Source: an uncultured Eubacteriales bacterium (GTDB lineage Bacteria > Bacillota > Clostridia > Oscillospirales > Acutalibacteraceae). From it: a stretch of 64,000 bases of DNA. Below are positions 56,935-64,000 of the stretch, one piece after another (within the stretch, counting starts at the first letter, position 1; each line of letters opens with the position of its first letter). The position numbers were made by a program, and so were the translations under genes. The notes below the pieces were generated by a model that had not been told where the DNA came from, searched no databases, and was given only the letters and a program-made list of their open reading frames with translations. Location of the stretch: positions 66,341 to 130,340 of the forward strand of contig CAKSHI010000003.1 in NCBI GenBank assembly GCA_934457115.1, written 5' to 3'.

Positions 56935-57747
56935 TTAAAAAGTTTCGATATTCACCCTTGAAACATCGTAATTGATTTTGGACCCTAAAAATAAATTTGC
57001 AACATTAGAAAAACCTTCAGTTGTATCACTTACAAAGAAAGAACAGTTACCTTTTTTACAAGAGCTGTTTAATAAGTTATTTTTTTCTAATAGTCCTGCC
57101 GAATATAATGCAGTTTCCTTTCCGGAATCGATTATATTTATGTTAGATCCTATTACTTTGGTTATTGCTTCTCTTATTATTGGGTAGTGGGTGCAGCCTA
57201 GGATTAATGTATCGATATTATTTTTGACAAGGCTGTTTAAATAATGCTCTATTGTAAGATTTAATATGGGATCATCGTAGGCTATGAACCCGTTTTCAAC
57301 CAATGGAACAAATAGTGGGCAATCTTGTTCAAAAATCTCAAGATCCTTATTTATGTGAAGAAGGTCTTTTTTGTAGGAATGACTTTTTATTGTTGCTGTG
57401 GTTCCTATAACTCCTATTTTGCCATTTTGAGTTTTAGAAGCTGCAGCAATTGATGTAGGCTTAACCACCCCAGTAAATAAGACAGGCAGTTCACTTTTAA
57501 GTTTTGTGGCAACAGAGCTTACGGTTCCGCATGCAGCTATTATCATTTTAACGTTATGAGACAACAAAAACGCAGTATCCTGGAAGGAGTATTTTATGAT
57601 AGTCTCGGGACTTCTTGTTCCATAAGGTACTCGGCCGGTATCTCCAAAATACACAATATCCTCGTGCGGCAGTAATTTTAAAAGTTCCTTGACTGCAGTC
57701 AAACCTCCAAGTCCGGAATCAAATACCCCTATAGCTTTACTATTCAT
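56935..57747 (-). CDS. murI: Glutamate racemase
   Basis: 270 residues. GVFDSGLGGLTAVKELL, YFGDTGRVPYGTRS, the first catalytic Cys in AACGTVSS and the second in LGCTHYPII. Provides D-glutamate for peptidoglycan. Overlaps the end of ddl by 8 nt; both serve wall precursor synthesis. Confidence 0.96.
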   Translation of the reverse strand: MNSKAIGVFDSGLGGLTAVKELLKLLPHEDIVYFGDTGRVPYGTRSPETIIKYSFQDTAFLLSHNVKMIIAACGTVSSVATKLKSELPVLFTGVVKPTSIAAASKTQNGKIGVIGTTATIKSHSYKKDLLHINKDLEIFEQDCPLFVPLVENGFIAYDDPILNLTIEHYLNSLVKNNIDTLILGCTHYPIIREAITKVIGSNINIIDSGKETALYSAGLLEKNNLLNSSCKKGNCSFFVSDTTEGFSNVANLFLGSKINYDVSRVNIETF

Positions 57748-58828
57748 TTAAAAGGCCGCCTTTTTCAAAAGCAAGTTTAATTAGACACTCTATCAATTGT
57801 TCTATAGGAAGTCCGCTTTTTTGCATTAACATTGGGTACATACTTATACTTGTAAAGCCGGGGAATGTGTTTATTTCATTTAAAAGTATTCGATTTGTAT
57901 CTCTTTCAACAAAGAAATCTACTCTTGAAAGTCCGCTACATCCTAAGGCAGCATAAGCTTTTTTGGCTATTGAGCGTATGTTTGAAGCAGTATCGTCATC
58001 TATGTGAGCCGGGATAAACAATTCAGTAGTGTTGTTTACATATTTCGAGTTATAGTCATAGAATTCATTCTTAGAAGCTATTTCACCAACTATAGATGAG
58101 GTTAATACGTTGTTTCCTAATATAGCACATTCTACCTCTTGACCTACTATTGCTTCTTCAATTAAAATTCTATTATCTTCTTTTAAAGCGGTTTTTATGC
58201 ATTCTACAAGTTCATTTCTATTATGGGCTTTTCCTACTCCGACAGATGAGCCTGCATTAGACGGTTTAACAAAAACAGGGTAGTCTCCCAATTCTCTTTC
58301 AATTTTTAGGATATATTCTTGAGGATCTTTTTCAAACTCATATGCAGTAAACCATGAATACTTAGCTTGAGGGATGTTATTATAGTCAAATAGAATATTT
58401 GTAGTAATTTTATCCATGCAACAAGCAGATGAAAGTGTATTGCACCCTACATAAGGAATACCCATTATCTCAAAAAGGCCTTGTATTGTACCGTCTTCAC
58501 CGTTTCTGCCGTGAAGTACCGGGATAGCAACGTGAATTTTAACAAATTTATCATTACCGTTTTCTTTAAAGATAATTCCACTTTTGGGTGGGTTTGGAGA
58601 TATATAAACAGGTGTTATGTATTTACGGTTGTTTTCCCAAGAACCGTCCGCCATAGCGTCGGTAGGGCCGTTATATAAAAACCACTCGCCTTTTTTGGTT
58701 ATACCTATAATATATAAATTATATTTTTCTTTTGATATGTTATTTACAAAGAAAACAGCAGATCGTCTTGAAACTTCATGTTCCGAAGAGCGACCGCCGA
58801 AAATAATAGCCACATTTTTTTTAATCAA
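57740..58828 (-). CDS. ddl: D-alanine--D-alanine ligase
   Basis: About 362 residues. N-terminal IIFGGRSSEHEVSRRSA, HGRNGEDGTIQG, ATP-grasp NAGSSVGVGKA, the YDYNSKY loop that marks D-Ala-D-Ala rather than D-Ala-D-lactate ligases, and LNEINTFPGFTSISMYP with metal ligands. Frame extends upstream to a TTG at 58888, but the promoter lies inside that extension; a TTG close to 58828 has AAGGTGG 6 nt upstream and gives the normal beginning IKKNVAIIFGG. Confidence 0.95.
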   Translation of the reverse strand: MIKKNVAIIFGGRSSEHEVSRRSAVFFVNNISKEKYNLYIIGITKKGEWFLYNGPTDAMADGSWENNRKYITPVYISPNPPKSGIIFKENGNDKFVKIHVAIPVLHGRNGEDGTIQGLFEIMGIPYVGCNTLSSACCMDKITTNILFDYNNIPQAKYSWFTAYEFEKDPQEYILKIERELGDYPVFVKPSNAGSSVGVGKAHNRNELVECIKTALKEDNRILIEEAIVGQEVECAILGNNVLTSSIVGEIASKNEFYDYNSKYVNNTTELFIPAHIDDDTASNIRSIAKKAYAALGCSGLSRVDFFVERDTNRILLNEINTFPGFTSISMYPMLMQKSGLPIEQLIECLIKLAFEKGGLLNE

Positions 58829-58859
58829 AATAATCCACCTTCTAAAAAAATATGTTTTT

Positions 58860-58888
58860 ATGATACCATATATATTGTAGTTTAGCAA
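58860..58888 (-). promoter_or_regulatory. Promoter of the ddl-murI-ywiB-argS operon
   Basis: On the minus strand TTGCTA (58888-58883), 17-nt spacer, TATCAT (58865-58860). Confidence 0.55.
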
Positions 58889-58944
58889 ATAAAATTCATT
58901 ATAATAAGGAAAGTTTTTTCTTTAGCATAGATTTACGATTTGTG

Positions 58945-58973
58945 TTGAAAAAAACAAAATAATGTTATATAAT
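58945..58973 (+). promoter_or_regulatory. Promoter of the leucine-rich surface protein gene
   Basis: TTGAAA (58945-58950), 17-nt spacer, TATAAT (58968-58973); ribosome site AAGGAGG at 58993-58999. Confidence 0.75.
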
Positions 58974-59004
58974 GTATCTATAAAGTAAATTTAAGGAGGT
59001 TTTT

Positions 59005-60567
59005 ATGTTGGAAAATATTAAGTTATTAAATTTCAAACGCTTTAGTAAGCGTATGGTATCCCTTTTACTTGTGTTTATCTTATCGTTCTCTTTTTTACTA
59101 GGTAATGTTGATTTTAAGACATTTGCAGCTTCTGAAGGTGACTGCAGTGCAGCCGGTGACGGCTCGCTAAAATGGAGTTTGAGTGAAGACCAAAAAACCT
59201 TAACTTTTACGGGTCATGGTGCGATGAAGGATTATTCACCTGATACAAGAAATCCTGTATCACCTCCGTGGCTTTCTGCAAAAGACAGTGTTACAACTAT
59301 TAAATTCGAACCAGATGAGAATGGTGGAATTACTAAAATAGGTAATGGTGCTTTTTTAAAATTTTCAAAGTTAGAAGATATTGAATTTCCTGAAAGTTTG
59401 AAGGAAATAGGTACTCATGCTTTCTCTGAAGCATCTTTGCCACAAAACCTTGATTTATCAAGTACAGGAATTACTAAAATAGGTGATAGTGCATTTACAA
59501 ATTGCAGCAATTTAGAAGAAATACTTTTACCAGCTACTTTAACTTATATTGGTGAAAAAGCATTTAGTCAAATGAAGGATTTAAAGTTTGTTTACATAAC
59601 AGAACTTTTAACAACTGATTCAATTAAAAATTTAAATATTGGATCCAAAGCTTTCGATGCAAATGAACTTAATCCGGGAACCAATGTAAAAGTTGTTGCA
59701 GCTACCGAAGAATTAAAAAATACTTTTAACAGCAGCTCAAATAAATCAGGATATAAGGCTATTGCAAAATTGAACATCTACTTTGATGTTAAAGATAATC
59801 CATTGATTACTAAAAAAATTGAGTGGGGTTCAACTATTCCGCTTAAGACTAGCGGCGGGGATGAAAATCTAACTACATATTTCTTTGTAGAGAGTGACAA
59901 TGAAAATGTAGCAAGTATCCAAGATGGAAATTTGGTGGTTGATTCGGATGACCTTGGTAATATTATTATATGGGCATTTAAATCAAATCAAAAGTATGAC
60001 ACACTGGAAGATGCAGTTGATGCATATGTTGATGGAAAAATATTGACATATAATATGAGTTATACAGATATTGAAAATCCTATATCCGTCATTCCAACAA
60101 AGATTGTCAATGAGGACTTAACACAAAATTTTGATGAGATAGTTCTTGAAAATGGCGCTACACTTGAAGAAATTAGTGAACTTTTAGAGGAAAATGCGAC
60201 ATTTAGGTTAAATTCCGGAATGGTGGTTAATGTTCCTATAGTTTGGGATGCTGATAGCTTTAAGTATGACCCTGACTCAACCGATGAGCAAACATTTGTT
60301 ATTAAAGGTGTATTTGGTGAGGAACCAAGAGTATCTAATATAAAAGATGCTGTTGTAAAGGTAAAAGTGACAGTTGAAGCATTTGACCAAGAATTAGTTG
60401 GCGGTTCTATTGATGAAGAGTACTATGATGACGAAGAATATTATGATGAAGAATACTATGAGACAGGTGATAATAGAAATATAGCTCCATTAGCTATTTT
60501 AATGACATTATCATTATCTTCATTAGCAGTACTAGTATATAACCGTAAAAAAGAAGAAAATAAATAG
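59005..60567 (+). CDS. BspA-type leucine-rich-repeat surface protein
   Basis: 520 residues. Signal peptide (about 1-43, basic FKRFSKR then SLLLVFILSFSFLLG, cleavage near FAA-SE). LRR_5 repeats at about 95-200 (IGNGAFLKFSKLEDIEFP, IGDSAFTNCSNLEEILLP, IGEKAFSQMKDLKFVYI). Ig-like beta domains follow, including a Big_4-like part at about 380-460 (MVVNVPIVWDAD). An acidic Tyr-rich stretch (DEEYYDEEYY) leads to YYETGDN, a hydrophobic helix and a basic end (YNRKKEENK). This end looks like a cell-wall sorting signal without a proper LPXTG. BspA-like proteins bind host or other surface ligands. Confidence 0.85.
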   Translation: MLENIKLLNFKRFSKRMVSLLLVFILSFSFLLGNVDFKTFAASEGDCSAAGDGSLKWSLSEDQKTLTFTGHGAMKDYSPDTRNPVSPPWLSAKDSVTTIKFEPDENGGITKIGNGAFLKFSKLEDIEFPESLKEIGTHAFSEASLPQNLDLSSTGITKIGDSAFTNCSNLEEILLPATLTYIGEKAFSQMKDLKFVYITELLTTDSIKNLNIGSKAFDANELNPGTNVKVVAATEELKNTFNSSSNKSGYKAIAKLNIYFDVKDNPLITKKIEWGSTIPLKTSGGDENLTTYFFVESDNENVASIQDGNLVVDSDDLGNIIIWAFKSNQKYDTLEDAVDAYVDGKILTYNMSYTDIENPISVIPTKIVNEDLTQNFDEIVLENGATLEEISELLEENATFRLNSGMVVNVPIVWDADSFKYDPDSTDEQTFVIKGVFGEEPRVSNIKDAVVKVKVTVEAFDQELVGGSIDEEYYDDEEYYDEEYYETGDNRNIAPLAILMTLSLSSLAVLVYNRKKEENK

Positions 60568-60584
60568 TCTTCTAAAAAATAATT

Positions 60585-60611
60585 AACCCTTAGGTATTAT
60601 TCCTAAGGGTT
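60585..60611 (+). terminator. Terminator of the surface protein gene
   Basis: AACCCTTAGG-TATTATT-CCTAAGGGTT is a 10-bp stem followed by GTTATTTTT. Confidence 0.85.
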
Positions 60612-60632
60612 GTTATTTTTGTGTAAATAAAA

Positions 60633-60655
60633 AAGCTGCAAGTGTTTTGCAGCTT
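60633..60655 (-). terminator. Terminator of the HPr-like gene
   Basis: AAGCTGCAA-GTGTT-TTGCAGCTT; on the minus strand the stem runs into TTTTTATTTAC. Confidence 0.75.
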
Positions 60656-60668
60656 GTAGTTCTATATT

Positions 60669-60905
60669 TTATTGGTTTGGAGCAATAAACGGTTGTATAT
60701 CCTTTTTAAATTCTTCAGAACATTCTTCCTCGACCTCTAATCTAACAGGTTTGGAAAGATCAAGGCTAAAAATACCCATTATAGACTTTCCATTAATGAT
60801 ATACTTATCAGAATGAAGAAGAATTTGAAAATCATATTTGTTTGCTATATTGACAAACTTTTTAACAGTTTCTATACTAGATAAAGAAATAGTTGTTGAG
60901 TACAT
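60669..60905 (-). CDS. HPr-like phosphocarrier paralogue lacking the active histidine (Crh-like)
   Basis: 78 residues. The HPr fold is recognised by GKSIMGIFSLDLSKPVRLEV, which keeps the regulatory serine region (Ser46 of HPr lies in KSIMG). The N-terminal GLHARPA with the phospho-His is absent: the protein starts YSTTISLSSIETVKKFVNIA. B. subtilis Crh shares this pattern (no His15, Ser46 kept) and acts in catabolite repression rather than sugar transport. No kinase gene is in the window. Gene has GGGGG before the ATG and its own promoter. Confidence 0.75.
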   Translation of the reverse strand: MYSTTISLSSIETVKKFVNIANKYDFQILLHSDKYIINGKSIMGIFSLDLSKPVRLEVEEECSEEFKKDIQPFIAPNQ

Positions 60906-60957
60906 ATTATTACCCCCAAAAAAATTTTTGAAATATAACTTTTATAATTATATTAAT

Positions 60958-60986
60958 AATATACCAGTTAAATACATTTTGGTCAA
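60958..60986 (-). promoter_or_regulatory. Promoter of the HPr-like gene
   Basis: On the minus strand TTGACC (60986-60981), 17-nt spacer, TATATT (60963-60958). Confidence 0.6.
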
Positions 60987-61041
60987 GTGTAAATTGATGT
61001 TGTGGCGGTTTTAAGATGCCATCTAATTAAAGGAGAAGAAT

Positions 61042-62331
61042 ATGAAATTTTTTATTATCACATTGGGCTGTAAGGTCAACCAATATGAATCAGAAGCAAT
61101 GCACAAAAAGATGGAACAAAGAGGATTTGAAGAGGCAAAGGAATATAGTGATGCGAATGTAGTTATTATAAATTCTTGTACCGTGACCGCAAAGAGTGAC
61201 CAAAAGGTAAGGCAAACTCTTAATAAGGTACGAAGAGAGTCACAAGATGCTATAATAGTGTTGACAGGATGTATGCCCCAAGCATTCCCCGAATTAGTAA
61301 GTGATTTGGATGCTGACATAATTCTTGGCAACAGCAATCGCTCTAAGGTAGTTGATTATATAGAGGAATTTTTACTAAGCAAAACTAAGATTATAGATAT
61401 AAAACCCCACGAAAACAATGAAAAGTTTGAGGACCTGGAAATAAGCAATTTTCACCAAAGAACGAGAGCGTTTATAAAGATAGAAGATGGGTGCAATAGA
61501 TTTTGCTCTTATTGCATAATACCATATGCAAGGGGAAGGGTTAGGTCAAAGCCAATAGAAGATATAAAACAAGAGGTTAAAACGTTATCAAGTAAGGGAT
61601 ATAAGGAAGTTGTATTGGTTGGAATTAACCTTTCTGCTTATAAAACTGAGGATGGCTTGAATTTATGCGATGTTGTGAAGGAAGTTTGCAATATTAATGG
61701 TATAGAAAGAGTTAGATTGGGGTCTCTTGAACCCGATCAAATTGATGAAGATACTATAAGAAAGTTTTCTTTAGAAAAGAAGTTTTGTCCTCAATTTCAT
61801 TTGTCACTTCAAAGCGGCTGCGATGAAACATTAAAAAGGATGAATAGGCATTATAATACAAGTGAGTATTTTGAGATAATCAAAAATATAAGAAAGTATT
61901 TTGATAATGCCTCAATCACGACTGATGTCATGGTAGGCTTTGCAGGTGAGACGGAAGAAGAATTCTCAAGTTCCCTTGCGTTTGTTGAAAAGGTTGGATT
62001 TTCTAAAGTTCACGTTTTCCCTTATTCGAGAAGACCAGGAACAAGAGCTGCATCATTTGCAGGACAAATAACAAACGCTCAAAAGAAGGATAGAAGTGAG
62101 CGTATGATAGAACTCACGAACAAAACGAGGAAAAACTTTATGAACCAACAAATAGGCAAAGTAGAGGAAGTTTTGTTTGAGACAAGTCCTCAAAAAAATG
62201 TATATGAGGGTTACACCAAGAATTATACTCCAATAAGGGCTGTGAGCAGTGTCGATATTAGAGGTATGATTTTAAATGCAGAGGTAAAAAGTGTAGAAGG
62301 TGATTATTGTATTGCAAAAATCTTAGACTAA
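61042..62331 (+). CDS. mtaB: tRNA t6A37 methylthiotransferase MtaB
   Basis: 429 residues. N-terminal UPF0004 domain with three Cys (LGCKVNQYESEAM, INSCTVT, LTGCMPQ), radical-SAM cluster CNRFCSYC at about 152, GSLEPDQI, LQSGCDETLKRMNR, and a C-terminal TRAM domain. Two Fe-S clusters add a methylthio group to t6A in ANN-reading tRNAs. AAAGGAGA precedes the ATG. The end overlaps the convergent gene by 4 nt. Confidence 0.95.
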   Translation: MKFFIITLGCKVNQYESEAMHKKMEQRGFEEAKEYSDANVVIINSCTVTAKSDQKVRQTLNKVRRESQDAIIVLTGCMPQAFPELVSDLDADIILGNSNRSKVVDYIEEFLLSKTKIIDIKPHENNEKFEDLEISNFHQRTRAFIKIEDGCNRFCSYCIIPYARGRVRSKPIEDIKQEVKTLSSKGYKEVVLVGINLSAYKTEDGLNLCDVVKEVCNINGIERVRLGSLEPDQIDEDTIRKFSLEKKFCPQFHLSLQSGCDETLKRMNRHYNTSEYFEIIKNIRKYFDNASITTDVMVGFAGETEEEFSSSLAFVEKVGFSKVHVFPYSRRPGTRAASFAGQITNAQKKDRSERMIELTNKTRKNFMNQQIGKVEEVLFETSPQKNVYEGYTKNYTPIRAVSSVDIRGMILNAEVKSVEGDYCIAKILD

Positions 62332-63581
62332 TTGTTTAAGATTTTCATTGCATTACTTACTTCTTGTGAGGTTTGATTATTACTTAGGAACTCCCATGAG
62401 TATAGCATAAATCCATCACAATTTAGGTTTCTTCCATACTCTATTTCTTTTTGTATTATATTATTTGAGTTTTGCCATGTACCGTTATCGGCACTTGAAC
62501 CCGCCTTATATAATCCTAATCCTATATAGTATTTTACATTTTCATTAGTGATAAGATTTTTCCACATATCAGCAGCCTTATTATATGGTAAAGCGGGATG
62601 ATCAAAGTTTACGTATAACTGCGGGCAAAGATAATCGACATAGCCGCTTTTAGATCCCCAACTGTATACATCGGCACTCATTTTTAGGTCATTTGATATA
62701 TTGGCTTGAGGGGAAATACCAAATTGTACTGAAGGGTCGATATTTTTTATTTCACTGTATACTCCGCTTACAAGGGTATTTATATTTGCAATGCGCCATT
62801 GGTCTTGAGATAGAGCAATGGCGTTTTCACCTATTTTAGAGGTATATTCATTATATGAAACCTTATCCAAGTCATAATTGTCAGTAGGATAGAAATAATC
62901 ATCGAAGTGTATACCATCGACATCATAGTTCTCTACTATTTCCTTTACACCATCAATTATTACCTTTCTAACCTCGGGATAATATGGATTAAAATACTTG
63001 TTGCCGTTTGAATCTAACACCCAATTATCATTTGATGAATCTGAATCCGTTTTCCACTTATTATATAGGTTAGATTCACATAGGATACTTGGTGTGTTGT
63101 TAGATTGAATCCTTAATGGGTTTATCCAAGCGTGGAAAGCCATGTTTTCGTTATGTGTTTTTTCAATCATGTATTCTAAAGGATCGAATCCGGGGTCATT
63201 GCCTTGAGTTCCTGAGAGTATATGAGACCATGGGAATAGGTTTGACTTGTATAAAGCGTCACCAAATGGACGCACGTGTACTACCATTGTGTTAATGCCG
63301 TGATTCTTTGAATCTGCTAATATGTTATCGAAGCGGCTTTTAAATTCGGCTTCAGTATAATTCCCATTCTTGTCTTCCAGAGCCATGAAAGGAACCCATA
63401 CCGCTTTCATTTCTTCATTTTCTTTTATATTATAGCCATTCCTCGAGCTTTTATTTATTGTATTGTTATTTGACTCATGAGGACTTGTTGTAGTATTTTG
63501 CATGGATAATATAATTGTCCCTACAAGTAAAACTATGCAAAGAATAAACGGTAGCGTCCTTTTTATTATTTTCTTGTCCAT
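62328..63581 (-). CDS. Membrane-anchored GHL10 (DUF187) glycoside-hydrolase-like protein
   Basis: 417 residues. One N-terminal hydrophobic segment (about 9-27, TLPFILCIVLLVGTIIL) then a Ser/Asn-rich linker. The TIM-barrel domain of family GHL10 (about 57-330) shows MKAVWVPF, VVHVRPFGDALYKS, FHAWINPLRI and the acidic YDVDGIHFDDYFYP. Related proteins act on peptidoglycan or polysaccharide; the substrate is not known. AAAAGGGTG lies upstream of the ATG. Confidence 0.88.
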   Translation of the reverse strand: MDKKIIKRTLPFILCIVLLVGTIILSMQNTTTSPHESNNNTINKSSRNGYNIKENEEMKAVWVPFMALEDKNGNYTEAEFKSRFDNILADSKNHGINTMVVHVRPFGDALYKSNLFPWSHILSGTQGNDPGFDPLEYMIEKTHNENMAFHAWINPLRIQSNNTPSILCESNLYNKWKTDSDSSNDNWVLDSNGNKYFNPYYPEVRKVIIDGVKEIVENYDVDGIHFDDYFYPTDNYDLDKVSYNEYTSKIGENAIALSQDQWRIANINTLVSGVYSEIKNIDPSVQFGISPQANISNDLKMSADVYSWGSKSGYVDYLCPQLYVNFDHPALPYNKAADMWKNLITNENVKYYIGLGLYKAGSSADNGTWQNSNNIIQKEIEYGRNLNCDGFMLYSWEFLSNNQTSQEVSNAMKILNN

Positions 63582-63715
63582 AAAATTAATACACCCTTTT
63601 ACTTTGAAAATCTTATTATTAATAATTATATTACCGCCAAGGACAAAATAGACTACCCTATATGTATAAGGAAGTTATATATAGGATATAGGTGTATTTT
63701 ATATAATAGAAAACA

Positions 63716-63749
63716 AAAAGCCACGCTTTAAATCTAAAGCGTGGCTTTT
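63716..63749. terminator. Terminator of tRNA-Trp
   Basis: AAAAGCCACGCTTTA-AATC-TAAAGCGTGGCTTTT is a 15-bp stem with A- and T-runs inside the arms, functional on both strands. Confidence 0.9.
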
Positions 63750-63756
63750 ATGTTAT

Positions 63757-63832
63757 TGGCAGGGGCAGAAGGATTTGAACCCTCGGCACGCGGTTTTGGA
63801 GACCGCTGCTCTACCAACTGAGCTATACCCCT
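63757..63832 (-). tRNA. tRNA-Trp (anticodon CCA)
   Basis: 76 nt read on the minus strand: acceptor AGGGGTA pairs with TGCCCCT, discriminator G73, CCA encoded. D-arm GCTCAGTTGGTAGAGC, anticodon arm with loop CTCCAAA reading UGG, and T-arm GGGTTCAAATCC. All arms pair normally. Confidence 0.97.
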
Positions 63833-63853
63833 AAATATATCGATTACTTTTAT

Positions 63854-63882
63854 ATTATAATACATTTGCTATGTAATGTCAA
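63854..63882 (-). promoter_or_regulatory. Consensus promoter of tRNA-Trp
   Basis: On the minus strand TTGACA (63882-63877), 17-nt spacer, TATAAT (63859-63854), about 20 nt before the tRNA. Confidence 0.85.
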
Positions 63883-63932
63883 CATAGAAAAGAAGATATT
63901 TTTATATAATAGAAAAAAATCGAAAAAAGGTG

Positions 63933-63961
63933 TTGACAAAGCAATGGTAGTATGATAGAAT
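63933..63961 (+). promoter_or_regulatory. Promoter, probably of an rRNA operon beyond the window
   Basis: TTGACA (63933-63938), 17-nt spacer, TAGAAT (63956-63961). The following AGAGCTTGAAAACGGTTCA resembles the box before 16S genes in Bacillota (AACCTTGAAAACT-type). No gene begins before the end at 64000. Confidence 0.6.
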
Positions 63962-64000
63962 AATAAAGCTGTCGAAAAAAGAGAGCTTGAAAACGGTTCA

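Noticed and set aside
58829..58888. N-terminal extension of Ddl
   Set aside because: The extension overlaps the predicted promoter and has no ribosome site; the family start lies at the TTG near 58828.
1..64000. CRISPR arrays or long direct repeats
   Set aside because: No regularly spaced repeats were seen in any intergenic region on reading; a repeat-finder run would settle it.

Overview
The window is a low-GC bacterial chromosome segment. Gene content and order point to a Gram-positive anaerobe of the Bacillota, most likely class Clostridia: ruvCAB, pheST, rimP-nusA-ylxR-ylxQ-infB-rbfA-nrnA-truB-ribF, the ywiB-like gene next to argS, acetate kinase, ROK glucokinase, LysM/M23 and GH25 wall enzymes, and strong sigma-A type promoters with AGGAGG-like ribosome sites. 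The species cannot be fixed from sequence alone. Almost everything is housekeeping; no CRISPR array, intact prophage or transposase gene was seen.

Layout. 1-1340: end of a MacB/FtsX-type permease and a TIM-barrel sugar isomerase-like gene. 1347-4443 (minus): pheS-pheT, with an unusually short PheT. 4687-6061 (minus): a lone endolysin-holin pair. 6336-10763 (plus): ruvC-ruvA-ruvB, glmM and an rRNA-methylase-like gene. 11163-19710 (plus): LysM/G5/M23 wall peptidase, a large metallophosphoesterase with its own oligopeptide-binding lipoprotein, and an APC amino-acid permease. 19711-20361: intergenic stretch holding a structured RNA-like region, a 39-residue membrane protein gene and the rpoB promoter/leader. 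20362-27723: rpoB-rpoC, detached from the ribosomal protein genes that usually precede them.

27923-34397: MerR/TipA-like regulator, OPA-family sugar-phosphate transporter, ROK glucokinase, tcdA and a phosphoglucomutase, together suggesting uptake and entry of sugar or sugar phosphate. 34503-38327 (minus): pstS-pstC-pstA-pstB phosphate transporter without phoU, divergent from two half-size TauE/SafE genes. 39252-47154 (minus): the nine-gene translation/transcription factor operon. 47418-53481 (plus): ackA, prfA, ywlC, coaE, a lytic transglycosylase and an M18 aminopeptidase.

53626-64000: an unrecognised 363-residue protein; a minus-strand ddl-murI-ywiB-like-argS operon; a BspA-type leucine-rich surface protein; a Crh-like HPr paralogue without the active histidine; mtaB; a membrane-anchored GHL10 glycosidase-like protein; and tRNA-Trp. 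The last 70 bases look like the promoter and leader of an rRNA operon that starts just outside the window.

Most interesting leads: PheT lacking the EMAP tRNA-binding domain, the structured RNA near 19.8-19.95 kb that resembles the 3' end RNA of TnpB-type elements without any tnpB, the phosphoesterase without a secretion signal, the Crh-like protein, the split TauE pair, the N-terminally extended PstC and the solitary lysis cassette. All functional calls are from reading the sequence; no database search was run.
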